Position numbers and translations under genes: made by a program. The notes below the pieces were generated by a model that did not search any database, had not been told where the DNA came from, and was given only the letters and a program-made list of their open reading frames with translations. A DNA stretch of 52,268 bases from Bacillota bacterium (GTDB lineage Bacteria > Bacillota_I > Bacilli_A > RF39 > UBA660), in contig SVAX01000008.1 in the NCBI GenBank assembly GCA_015059155.1, forward strand, positions 1 to 52,268. The letters run 5' to 3'. Each line of letters opens with the position of its first letter. Positions within the stretch are counted from its first letter, which is position 1. Positions 28,025 through 35,425 of this stretch are shown here, piece by piece.

Positions 28025-28924
28025 ATGAATTATTATAATCAAATAAAAGAACAATTAATAAATAATGAAATATATAAAAAAGTAAAGGATTATTCTAAAA
28101 ATAGAAGTGATTTAAAAACTTATTATAATGTTGGTAAATTACTTATTGAAGCTCAAGGTGGAGAAGAAAGAGCTAGATATGGAGATAATTTAATTAAAGA
28201 ATATTCAGAAAAGCTGACTAAAGAAATTGGGAAAAAATTTACTCCAACATTATTAAGAAATATACGACAATTTTATTTAATTTTTCAAAAATATCCGACA
28301 GTGTCGGATAAATTAAGTTGGAGTCATTATGTAGAAATATTATCTATAAATAATAAAAATGAAATTAACTATTATGTGAATATATCGATAAAATTAAATT
28401 TAAGTGTAAGAGAATTAAGATATAAAATAAAAAATAAAGAATATGAAAGATTAGATAATGATACAAAAGAAAAGCTTTTTACTATAGAAGAAAATAAAGT
28501 AAGTGATTTAATAAAGAATCCAATATTAATAAAAAATAGTTATAATTATACAAAAATAACAGAGAAAGTATTAAAACAATTAATATTAGAAGATATGGAT
28601 AATTTTTTAACTGAATTAGGGGAAGGATTTTGTTATATAAAAAATGAATATAAAATAAAACTAGGAGATAGATATAATTATATAGATTTACTACTTTATA
28701 ATATTAAATATAATTGTTATGTGGCAGTAGAACTTAAAGTAACGGAATTAAAGAAAGAACATATAGGTCAAATAAAAATGTATATGAATTATATCGATAA
28801 AAATATAAAAAATATACATCAAGATAGAACTATAGGAATAATAATTGTAAAAAAAGACAATGAATTTATAATGGAATATTGTAGTGATGAAAGAATATTT
28901 GAAACTAGTTTTATTTTAAACTAA
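28025..28924 (+). CDS. YhcG/DUF1016-family PD-(D/E)XK nuclease, copy B
   Basis: Second member of the pair; 299 residues aligned without gaps with copy A over most of the length. DUF1016 helical part with RNIRQFYLIF and VSDKLSWSHYVEIL, then the nuclease fold: Asp221 (YNYIDLLLY), Glu236-Leu-Lys238 (VAVELKVT), Gln249 (GQIKMYMNYI). All catalytic positions are intact in both copies, so both may be active. The start at 28025 has a GAGGAGG ribosome site; a longer frame from 27953 would begin before the promoter. It carries its own version of the internal palindrome (28292-28310). It ends at a terminator shared with the convergent DUF192 gene. Confidence 0.85.
   Translation: MNYYNQIKEQLINNEIYKKVKDYSKNRSDLKTYYNVGKLLIEAQGGEERARYGDNLIKEYSEKLTKEIGKKFTPTLLRNIRQFYLIFQKYPTVSDKLSWSHYVEILSINNKNEINYYVNISIKLNLSVRELRYKIKNKEYERLDNDTKEKLFTIEENKVSDLIKNPILIKNSYNYTKITEKVLKQLILEDMDNFLTELGEGFCYIKNEYKIKLGDRYNYIDLLLYNIKYNCYVAVELKVTELKKEHIGQIKMYMNYIDKNIKNIHQDRTIGIIIVKKDNEFIMEYCSDERIFETSFILN
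28292..28310. repeat. 19-bp perfect palindrome inside YhcG copy B
   Basis: Arms TATCCGACA (28292-28300) and TGTCGGATA (28302-28310) around one G. Same codon position as 17778-17796; the core TCCGACA-N-TGTCGGA is unchanged, the two outer pairs differ but still pair. Confidence 0.9.
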
Positions 28925-28954
28925 AAGATAAAAGTCATTTTACTTTTATCTTTT
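28923..28954. terminator. Bidirectional terminator between convergent genes
   Basis: AAAAGATAAAAG pairs with CTTTTATCTTTT around an 8-nt loop. Confidence 0.85.
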
Positions 28955-29249
28955 CATTTATTTTAAATTCAAATGTATTTGTTGGAATTTCAAAAGTATA
29001 ATATACATCTTTTTTAGGCAATATAATCCTATAAGGTTTAACACTTTTAAATATATATAAGATTTTATAATTTTTATCAGTCATTATAACATCTATGGGT
29101 CTTAACATAAACATAGTATGTATTGAATTGCACTTAGGAAAGCAAAGCCCTATATTTATATTTTTAGAAAACATAAATCCTTTAAATCTATTAAAAAAAT
29201 TATTACAATACTTTAAATTAATGCTTTTTTTATTTTTTATAACCCTCAT
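28935..29249 (-). CDS. DUF192-family small protein
   Basis: 104 residues. The family pattern of DUF192 (COG1430) is visible: RFKGFMFSKNI near the start, GLCFPKCNSIHTMFMLRPIDVIMTD in place of the usual SFWMKNTxxPLDxxFxD, and KPYRIILPKKDVYYTFEIP at the end. DUF192 proteins are small beta proteins of unknown function, mostly secreted, though here no signal peptide is seen. A GGTG sequence precedes the ATG. The N-terminal half of the motif is diverged, so the call is moderate. Confidence 0.65.
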   Translation of the reverse strand: MRVIKNKKSINLKYCNNFFNRFKGFMFSKNINIGLCFPKCNSIHTMFMLRPIDVIMTDKNYKILYIFKSVKPYRIILPKKDVYYTFEIPTNTFEFKINEKIKVK

Positions 29250-29278
29250 ATTAACACCATATAAAGTATATCATGTTA

Positions 29279-29307
29279 TTGACAAAAATACAAAAAAGAT
29301 ATAAAAT
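29279..29307 (+). promoter_or_regulatory. Promoter of the pilin-like gene
   Basis: TTGACA (29279-29284), 17-nt spacer, TAAAAT (29302-29307), 25 nt before the ATG. Confidence 0.8.
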
Positions 29308-29332
29308 TAGTATAGTACTGGAGGTTGTTTAT

Positions 29333-29548
29333 ATGAATAAATTAAATAACAAAGGACAAGCGTTAGTTGAATATTTACTTATAATTGCTGTTATAAGTGT
29401 TATTGTTGTAAGTTTAGTAAAATTATTAGGAGGATATTTACAAGATTCAATCACAAAATCTTCATGCGAATTAATGGATAAAACATATATAGAAGGTGCT
29501 AAACCTGGAGAAGGTATTTGTGAAGAAACAAATAATCCAATTAAGTAA
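29333..29548 (+). CDS. Short pilin-like protein with type IV/class III-type signal
   Basis: 71 residues. A short positively charged leader (MNKLNNKG) precedes QALVEYLLIIAVISVIVVSLVKLLGGYL: Gly at the putative cleavage site, Glu at +5 and a hydrophobic helix, as in Flp/TadE-like or class III signal pilins. The rest is a small domain with two cysteines (Cys45 and Cys65) that could form a disulfide. It has a consensus promoter and a GGAGG ribosome site. No prepilin peptidase or assembly ATPase lies nearby, so it is an orphan in this window; secretion through a remote Tad or type IV system is inference. Confidence 0.7.
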   Translation: MNKLNNKGQALVEYLLIIAVISVIVVSLVKLLGGYLQDSITKSSCELMDKTYIEGAKPGEGICEETNNPIK

Positions 29549-29577
29549 TTGACAAAGAAATTTTATTAGTATATAAT
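29549..29577 (+). promoter_or_regulatory. Promoter of the glyS T-box transcript
   Basis: TTGACA (29549-29554), 17-nt spacer, TATAAT (29572-29577). The -35 overlaps the end of the pilin-like gene. Confidence 0.85.
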
Positions 29578-29585
29578 ACATATAT

Positions 29586-29706
29586 CAATGCGATGACGGG
29601 CTTGGAAACCTAGAGCAATATACATAAGAGTGATTCTTCTAGAATAAGTAAGGTGGAACCGCTTATCAGTACGATAAGTCCTTACACATTTCTAGAAGTT
29701 TTTTAT
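29586..29706 (+). ncRNA. T-box riboswitch (glycyl-tRNA) upstream of glyS
   Basis: The leader starts with GCGATGACGGG, a usual T-box opening. The T-box bulge sequence AAGGTGGAACCGC ends at 29662. The antiterminator can form from GTAAGG (29648-29653), the bulge TGGAACC, GCTTAT/ATAAGT and CCTTAC (29680-29685). CTTCTAGAA (29636-29644) and TTCTAGAAG (29690-29698) plus a T run form the likely terminator. Stem I is short (about 45 nt). GGC at 29599-29601 is a candidate glycine specifier, but I cannot place it in a specifier loop with certainty. Uncharged tRNA-Gly should raise glyS expression. Confidence 0.85.
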
Positions 29707-29720
29707 TTAAGGAGGAAATT

Positions 29721-31094
29721 ATGGAAAATTTAACAATGGAAAAAATGGTTAATTTATGTAAGCAATATGGATTTATATTTCAAGGAAGTGAAATATATGA
29801 TGGTTTAGCTAATACTTGGGATTATGGGCCTTTAGGAGCAGAGCTTAAAAGTAATGTAAAGAAAGCTTGGCTTAAAAAATTTGTACAAGAAGATCCAAAT
29901 AATGTAGGTCTTGATAGCGCAATTTTAATGAATCCAAAAACTTGGGAGGCTAGTGGGCATTTATCAACTTTTTCAGATCCACTTATAGATTGTAGATCTT
30001 GTAAAACTAGACATAGAGCTGATAAACTTGTAGAAGATGATGGTATAGAAGATGCTGGTGGAATGAGTAATGAAGAATTAATTTCTTACATCAAAGAACA
30101 TAATATTACTTGCCCTAAATGTGGTAAAAGTGATTTTACAGATATAAGACAATTTAATTTAATGTTTAAAACATTCCAAGGAGTTACAGAAGATTCTAAA
30201 AATACTATTTATTTAAGACCAGAGACTGCTCAAGGTATATTCACTAACTTCTTAAATGTACAAAGAAGTTTAAGATTAAAATTACCTTTTGGAGTAGGTC
30301 AAGTAGGAAAAAGTTTTAGAAATGAAATTACTCCAGGAAACTTTATATTTAGAGTTAGAGAATTTGAACAAATGGAACTTGAATTTTTCTGTAAACCTGG
30401 AACTGAGCTTGAGTGGTTTAAACATTATAAACAATATTGTAAAGATTTTTTAATTAATCTAGGAATAAAAGAAGAAAATTTAAGATTTAGAGATCACTCA
30501 AAAGAAGAATTGAGCTTTTATAGTAATGCTACTACGGATATAGAATATTTATTCCCATTTGGTTGGGGAGAATTATGGGGAATAGCTAGTCGTACTGATT
30601 ATGACTTATCTCAACATCAAAAATTTTCTGGAGTAAATATGAGTTACTTAGATCCAGAAACAAATGAAAAATATATACCTTATGTAATTGAACCTTCACT
30701 TGGCGTAGAAAGATTAGTACTAACTGTACTTTGTAATGCTTATCGTGAAGACATATTAGAAGATGGAACTACTAGAGAAGTACTAAGTTTACACCCATAT
30801 CTAGCTCCATACAAAGTAGCAGTTTTACCACTTGTTAAAAAATATCATAGTGAAAAAGCACTAGAAATTTATAAAAAACTTTCAAAAAGTTTTATGACTA
30901 CATATGATGAAACAGGTAATATAGGTAAAAGATATAGAAGAGAAGATGTTATTGGAACTCCTTTCTGTATTACAGTAGATGATGAAACTATAAATAATAA
31001 TACAGTAACAATAAGAGATAGAGATACTATGGAACAAATAACACTTAATCTTGATGAAGTGGAAGCTTATATAAATGAAAGAGTACAATTTTAA
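29721..31094 (+). CDS. glyS: Glycyl-tRNA synthetase, single-chain (alpha2) type
   Basis: A class II synthetase of 457 residues that charges tRNA-Gly; this is the homodimeric form related to the eukaryotic/archaeal enzyme, not the alpha2-beta2 form. [20 protein letters not shown] near 22-41 is characteristic. Four cysteines (CRSC near 91-94 and CPKC near 130-133) probably bind zinc in the insertion. Motif 2 is [19 protein letters not shown] and motif 3 [10 protein letters not shown]; the anticodon-binding domain covers the last 110 residues. An AAGGAGG site precedes the ATG. It is controlled by the T-box leader and ends at a terminator. Confidence 0.96.
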   Translation: MENLTMEKMVNLCKQYGFIFQGSEIYDGLANTWDYGPLGAELKSNVKKAWLKKFVQEDPNNVGLDSAILMNPKTWEASGHLSTFSDPLIDCRSCKTRHRADKLVEDDGIEDAGGMSNEELISYIKEHNITCPKCGKSDFTDIRQFNLMFKTFQGVTEDSKNTIYLRPETAQGIFTNFLNVQRSLRLKLPFGVGQVGKSFRNEITPGNFIFRVREFEQMELEFFCKPGTELEWFKHYKQYCKDFLINLGIKEENLRFRDHSKEELSFYSNATTDIEYLFPFGWGELWGIASRTDYDLSQHQKFSGVNMSYLDPETNEKYIPYVIEPSLGVERLVLTVLCNAYREDILEDGTTREVLSLHPYLAPYKVAVLPLVKKYHSEKALEIYKKLSKSFMTTYDETGNIGKRYRREDVIGTPFCITVDDETINNNTVTIRDRDTMEQITLNLDEVEAYINERVQF

Positions 31095-31122
31095 AAGATT
31101 GAATTATCAATCTTTTTTTTTG
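31094..31122 (+). terminator. Intrinsic terminator after glyS
   Basis: AAAGATTGA pairs with TCAATCTTT around ATTA, then T residues. Confidence 0.9.
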
Positions 31123-31152
31123 TAAATTTAATAAAATTTTAACAAAAAAGTA

Positions 31153-31181
31153 TTTACAAATATTACAAAAAAGGATATAAT
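31153..31181 (+). promoter_or_regulatory. mraZ promoter
   Basis: TTTACA (31153-31158), 17-nt spacer, TATAAT (31176-31181). The MraZ repeat array begins at the next base. Confidence 0.8.
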
Positions 31182-31216
31182 GGTGGTACAAGGTGACAAA
31201 AAGTGGTAAAAGGTGG
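31182..31216 (+). promoter_or_regulatory. MraZ operator: four GTG repeats at 10-nt spacing
   Basis: Units start at 31182 (GGTGG), 31192 (GGTGA), 31202 (AGTGG) and 31212 (GGTGG), with A-rich spacers. This matches the AAAGTGKN3-type repeats bound by MraZ in Mollicutes. The fourth unit is also the ribosome site of mraZ, so binding could block both transcription start and translation. Confidence 0.8.
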
Positions 31217-31225
31217 TTGATAACT

Positions 31226-31660
31226 ATGTTTATGGGGGAATATCATCACAGTATAGATGCTAAAGGAAGAATTATTATTCCATCTAAAGTGCGTGATGAT
31301 TTAGGTGAAAATTTTATAGTTACTCGTGGCCTTGATGGATGTTTATTTTTATATCCTAAATGTGAATGGGATAAAATAATTGCCAAATACAAAGAGTTAC
31401 CTGATACAAAAGATAAAAGACAATTTATGAGAATATTTTTATCTGGCGCTACTATATGTGAATATGATAAACAAGGTAGAATCAATATTCCAAATCCTTT
31501 AATTGAATTTGCTAAATTAGAAAAAGATTGCATCATTATTGGTGTAGATGAAAAGTTAGAAATTTGGAGTAAGGAAAGATGGGAAGAGTTTATTGCTAAT
31601 AACGAAGAAAACTTATCAGATATAGCAGATAGTCTTTTCACAAGTAATTATTATGGATAA
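31226..31660 (+). CDS. mraZ: Transcriptional regulator MraZ
   Basis: MraZ is an AbrB-fold ring-forming DNA-binding protein that controls the division and wall cluster. It has 144 residues with two MraZ repeats: [23 protein letters not shown] (1-23) and [22 protein letters not shown] (about 80-101), both with the DxKGRI/IP core. I start at the ATG at 31226, which gives the usual N terminus. The longer frame from 31193 would lie within the operator. The operator upstream predicts autoregulation. The 3' end overlaps rsmH by 8 nt. Confidence 0.95.
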   Translation: MFMGEYHHSIDAKGRIIIPSKVRDDLGENFIVTRGLDGCLFLYPKCEWDKIIAKYKELPDTKDKRQFMRIFLSGATICEYDKQGRINIPNPLIEFAKLEKDCIIIGVDEKLEIWSKERWEEFIANNEENLSDIADSLFTSNYYG

Positions 31661-32570
31661 TAAACATATATCAGTATTATTAAATGAATGTATAGAAAAT
31701 TTAAATTTAAAAGATGATAGTGTAATAGTTGATTGTACTTTAGGGTATGCAGGTCATAGTAGTGAAATATTAAAAAGAATAAATAAGGGGTTTTTATTCG
31801 CCTTTGACCAAGATAACGAAGCTATTTTATCAAGTACAGAAAGGCTTAATAAAATAGGTAATAATTATGAAATTATAAAAAGTAATTTTGTAAATATAGC
31901 TAGTGAACTAAACAAAAGAAATATAAGTAAAGTTGATGGAATACTTTATGATCTTGGAGTATCTAGCCCTCAATTAGATGAAGGTATAAGAGGTTTTAGT
32001 TTCCACCAAGATGCTAGACTTGATATGAGAATGAATCAAGATAATGATTTAGATGCTTTTAAGGTAGTTAATACTTATAGTTATGAAGATTTAGTTAATA
32101 TATTCTATAAATATGGTGAGGAAAAATATGCATCAAGTATAGCTCGAGGAATAATTAATTCTAGACCTATTAATACTACTTTAGAATTAGTTGAAATAAT
32201 AAAGAATAATGTTCCTGAGAAATATAAAAGAGAAAAACATCCAGCTAGAAAAGTTTTTCAAGCTATAAGAATAGAAGTTAATGATGAATTAAATGTATTT
32301 GAAAAAAGTTTAAAAGATGCATTAGAACTATTAAATGTAGGTGGAAGAATATGTGTAATAACATTCCATTCATTAGAAGATAAGATATGTAAAAATATAT
32401 TTAATAGTGTTAGTAAGGTAGATGACAATTTAAAACATTTACCAGTAATACCTAAAGAATATTTACCTAAGTTTAAAGTTATAAAAACTATTGAACCTGG
32501 TAAAAATGAATTAGATGAAAATAGTAGAGCAAGAAGTGCTAAACTTAGAATAATAGAAAGAATTGGTTGA
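31653..32570 (+). CDS. rsmH: 16S rRNA (cytosine1402-N4)-methyltransferase RsmH
   Basis: RsmH (MraW) methylates C1402 in the ribosomal decoding centre. It has 305 residues: the start [13 protein letters not shown], the SAM-binding [15 protein letters not shown] (about 28-42), [29 protein letters not shown] and the late [14 protein letters not shown] block. The start overlaps the mraZ end, so the two are coupled. It ends in TGA, showing TGA is a stop in this organism. ftsL follows after 4 nt. Confidence 0.96.
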   Translation: MDNKHISVLLNECIENLNLKDDSVIVDCTLGYAGHSSEILKRINKGFLFAFDQDNEAILSSTERLNKIGNNYEIIKSNFVNIASELNKRNISKVDGILYDLGVSSPQLDEGIRGFSFHQDARLDMRMNQDNDLDAFKVVNTYSYEDLVNIFYKYGEEKYASSIARGIINSRPINTTLELVEIIKNNVPEKYKREKHPARKVFQAIRIEVNDELNVFEKSLKDALELLNVGGRICVITFHSLEDKICKNIFNSVSKVDDNLKHLPVIPKEYLPKFKVIKTIEPGKNELDENSRARSAKLRIIERIG

Positions 32571-32574
32571 GAAT

Positions 32575-32868
32575 ATGAAAAAGAGTACTAGAAAAGTTGT
32601 TAGACTTACAGAGGGAGAAAAAATGCTATATACTATGGGTATTTTTTGTGCTATTCTTACTGTTTTTATAAAAGTTTTTTCTAGTGCTAGTATAAGTAAT
32701 CTTAAGATGGATATAGAAGGGATTTCATATAAGATAGATAGCCAAGAAAAGAAAAATCAAAGTTTAGTAATGCAAGTAAATGAACTTACATCTTATGAGA
32801 ATTTAAGTAATGTTTTAAAAGATATGGGGCTTGCATACAATAACGAAAATATAATAGTTGTAAAATAA
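32575..32868 (+). CDS. ftsL: FtsL-like cell division protein
   Basis: 97 residues. A short basic cytosolic start (KKSTRKVVRLTEGEKMLY), one membrane segment (about residues 21-38, TMGIFCAILTVFIKVFSS) and a coiled-coil extracellular part (MDIEGISYKIDSQEKKNQSLVMQVNEL). Sequence conservation of FtsL is always low; size, topology and location between rsmH and a class B PBP identify it. FtsL joins FtsB/DivIC and activates septal wall synthesis. The ATG at 32575 is chosen; the ORF extension to a TTG at 32563 overlaps rsmH. A terminator follows, unusual between ftsL and the PBP gene. Confidence 0.85.
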   Translation: MKKSTRKVVRLTEGEKMLYTMGIFCAILTVFIKVFSSASISNLKMDIEGISYKIDSQEKKNQSLVMQVNELTSYENLSNVLKDMGLAYNNENIIVVK

Positions 32869-32894
32869 CATATAAGATAAACTTATATGTTTTT
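32868..32894 (+). terminator. Intrinsic terminator after ftsL
   Basis: ACATATAAG pairs with CTTATATGT around a 5-nt loop, then TTTT. It separates mraZ-rsmH-ftsL from the PBP gene. Confidence 0.8.
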
Positions 32895-32896
32895 AA

Positions 32897-32925
32897 TTTA
32901 CTTATAAAAATTTAAATGGTATAAT
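32897..32925 (+). promoter_or_regulatory. Promoter of the PBP gene
   Basis: TTTACT (32897-32902), 17-nt spacer, TATAAT (32920-32925). Confidence 0.75.
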
Positions 32926-32955
32926 GTATATGATATAGACTAAAAGGAGGTAATT

Positions 32956-35331
32956 ATGAATAATCAAAAAATTAAACAAAAACAAACTAAATGGAACGCG
33001 CCAATTATTTGTTTTATTGCCTTTTTTATAGTTATGATGATTTTATTTATACAGTTTTGTTATTTAAGTTTATCTAAAAATGTATATGGAATAAATATGA
33101 AGGAATTTGCCTCTAATAGAAATACAGTAACTGAGATATTAACTGCAGAAAGAGGAACTGTTTATGATGTAGAAGGAAATGTTCTCGCACAAAATATTAC
33201 ATCTTATACTTTAATTGCTTATCTTGATTCATTAAGAACTACTGATGAACATGATCCTCAACATGTGGTAGATAAAGAATATACTGCTACTAAACTTGCT
33301 AGTATACTTGGTGAAGAAAATTATGAATATATACTTGAAAGATTAAATAAAAAATCTAAGCAAGTAGAATTTGGTAATGTGGGAAAGAATTTAACAGAAC
33401 TTACTAAACTTGCAATAGAAGAGTTAGGTTTGCCAGGAATCGATTTTACTGAAACTGTAAAAAGATATTATCCTAATGGAGATTTTGCTTCTTATATAAT
33501 TGGATATGCTAAACAATATACAAGAATAAATATCAAGTTAGGAGACGAATACGATTTATATAATTACTATCAAAATTTCTTTGATAATTATAATAATGTC
33601 ACAGTTGAAACATTAAATGATAGTGTAATAAGTATAGATGATACTACTATAAAAGGATTAAAAAAAGGTACAAGTGTAGTTTTGATAAAAACTAATGGTG
33701 ATACTTTGGCTAATATAGTGGTTAATGTTACTGAATACGATGCATTTAAAACTATGGATACTACAATTGTGGGAGAATTAGGTATTGAAAGTAATTATGA
33801 AAACGAGTTACAAGGAATAGATGGATATATTAAATATCAACAAGATAAATATGGATATCAAATACCTGATACTCCAGAAGAAAAAATAGAATCTAAAGAT
33901 GGATATGATATTTATTTAACTATAGATTCTAATATACAAAGATTTGCTGAAAGTGCAGTTAACAATATACAAGATGATTATGACCCAAAGTGGTCTATGG
34001 TGGCTGTTATGGATGCTAAAGATGGCTCTATATTAGCTAGTGCTACAAGCCCGTCATATAATCCAAATAGTTTACCTAGTAATATGAGTTATCAAAATCC
34101 ACTAGTATCGTATACATATGAACCAGGAAGTGTTATGAAAATATATACATATATGTGTGCTTTAGAAACAGGAAAGTATGATGGAACTAAAACTTATTTA
34201 AGTGGTAGATATGAATTTGAAGATGGGACTGCTATTCATGACTGGGATAAAAAAGGTTGGGGATATTTAACTTATGATACTGGATTTAGTTATTCATCAA
34301 ATGTTGCCATAATAAATATAATTAATGATTATTTATCTATGGATAAGTTAAAAACTTGTTTAGAAAGTTATGGATTTAATAGTAAAACAGGAATTGAATT
34401 ATCTAATGAAGAATCTGGAAATATAAGTTATCAATATGAAACAGAATTGATGTCTGCTGGGTTTGGACAAGGTATTTCAACAACCGCAATTCAACAATTA
34501 CAAGCTCTTACTATAATAGCTAATGATGGTGTTATGATTAAACCTCATATAATAAGTAAGATGGTAAATAGTGAAACAGGAAAAGAAATAATAACTGAAA
34601 TAGAGAAAAGTGAAAAATTAGTAACAAATAATACAATAGCTAAAATAAAAGATCTAATGGAAAGTGTTATTCAACCTGATAGTCCTACAGGAAGTAAATA
34701 TTATATAGAAGGTTATGATATAATCGGTAAAACTGGTACAGCTCAAATTTATGAAAAGGGTGGATATTTAACAGGAAGTAATGATTATATTGTTTCTATC
34801 GCATTAATGTATCCTAAAGATGATCCAGAAATTATTATATATGCAGCAGTTAAACAACCTGATCATAACGCTAATTTAGCTTTACCTGGAAGTGTAACAG
34901 AACTTATTAAAAATATTTCTAAATACAAAAAAATGTTTGGTAGTTTAGATTATACTACTAGTGATGTTTCTTTTAAATTATCTACATATATAAATAAAAA
35001 AACATCTGATGCAAAAGCTGATTTAGAAAAGAATAGTTTAGATGTAGTTGTTATAGGTAAAGGGGATAAAGTAATTAGTCAATATCCATCTAAAAATACT
35101 ACTTTAATAGCTGGAGATAAAGTATTTTTACTTACAAATAGTGATAATTATACTATGCCAAATATTAGTAATTGGTCTAGGTATGATGTTATTAAGTTAT
35201 GTGAATTTATAGGGGTTGAATATTCATTTGATGGATATGGTTATGTTGTTAGTCAAAGTATAAAAGCAGGTAGTATAATAAATCAAGATTCCAAATTAGA
35301 AGTATTACTTGGTAATATAAAACCTAGTTAA
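32956..35331 (+). CDS. Class B penicillin-binding protein with PASTA repeats and an Ig-like insertion
   Basis: A transpeptidase of 791 residues that cross-links peptidoglycan at the septum (FtsI/PBP2B-SpoVD type). Membrane anchor at 17-38; dimerisation domain with TAERGTVYDVEGNVLA (63-78); transpeptidase motifs Ser392-V-M-Lys395, Ser447-S-Asn449 and Lys592-Thr-Gly; two PASTA-like domains at about 660-790. Residues 190-262 sit between FASYIIGYAK and IVGELGIESNYE, where relatives have a short loop, and look like a bacterial Ig-like group 2 (BIG2) domain (SVISIDDTTIKGLKKGTS). It has its own promoter and AAGGAGGT ribosome site. All catalytic residues are present. Confidence 0.92.
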   Translation: MNNQKIKQKQTKWNAPIICFIAFFIVMMILFIQFCYLSLSKNVYGINMKEFASNRNTVTEILTAERGTVYDVEGNVLAQNITSYTLIAYLDSLRTTDEHDPQHVVDKEYTATKLASILGEENYEYILERLNKKSKQVEFGNVGKNLTELTKLAIEELGLPGIDFTETVKRYYPNGDFASYIIGYAKQYTRINIKLGDEYDLYNYYQNFFDNYNNVTVETLNDSVISIDDTTIKGLKKGTSVVLIKTNGDTLANIVVNVTEYDAFKTMDTTIVGELGIESNYENELQGIDGYIKYQQDKYGYQIPDTPEEKIESKDGYDIYLTIDSNIQRFAESAVNNIQDDYDPKWSMVAVMDAKDGSILASATSPSYNPNSLPSNMSYQNPLVSYTYEPGSVMKIYTYMCALETGKYDGTKTYLSGRYEFEDGTAIHDWDKKGWGYLTYDTGFSYSSNVAIINIINDYLSMDKLKTCLESYGFNSKTGIELSNEESGNISYQYETELMSAGFGQGISTTAIQQLQALTIIANDGVMIKPHIISKMVNSETGKEIITEIEKSEKLVTNNTIAKIKDLMESVIQPDSPTGSKYYIEGYDIIGKTGTAQIYEKGGYLTGSNDYIVSIALMYPKDDPEIIIYAAVKQPDHNANLALPGSVTELIKNISKYKKMFGSLDYTTSDVSFKLSTYINKKTSDAKADLEKNSLDVVVIGKGDKVISQYPSKNTTLIAGDKVFLLTNSDNYTMPNISNWSRYDVIKLCEFIGVEYSFDGYGYVVSQSIKAGSIINQDSKLEVLLGNIKPS

Positions 35332-35351
35332 AACAAACGAAAAACATTAGT

Positions 35352-35388
35352 AAAGTAAAAGTCTTATAATTTGATTTTTACTTTTTTT
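35352..35388 (+). terminator. Intrinsic terminator after the PBP gene
   Basis: AAAGTAAAA (35352-35360) pairs with TTTTACTTT (35376-35384) around a 15-nt loop, then T residues. Confidence 0.75.
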
Positions 35389-35390
35389 AA

Positions 35391-35399
35391 TGATATAAT
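35391..35399 (+). promoter_or_regulatory. Extended -10 promoter
   Basis: TGATATAAT (TGN plus TATAAT) 26 nt before the ATG at 35426. Confidence 0.55.
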
Positions 35400-35425
35400 A
35401 AGCACCAAATCAGGGGTGGTTTGCT

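Noticed and set aside
17511-28924. The block between the YhcG copies as a composite transposon
   Set aside because: The copies are in direct orientation, encode no transposase, and enclose core genes in normal order.
31182-31216. GGTG repeats as a small CRISPR or tandem-repeat locus
   Set aside because: Only four 10-nt units, placed at the mraZ promoter as expected for MraZ binding sites.
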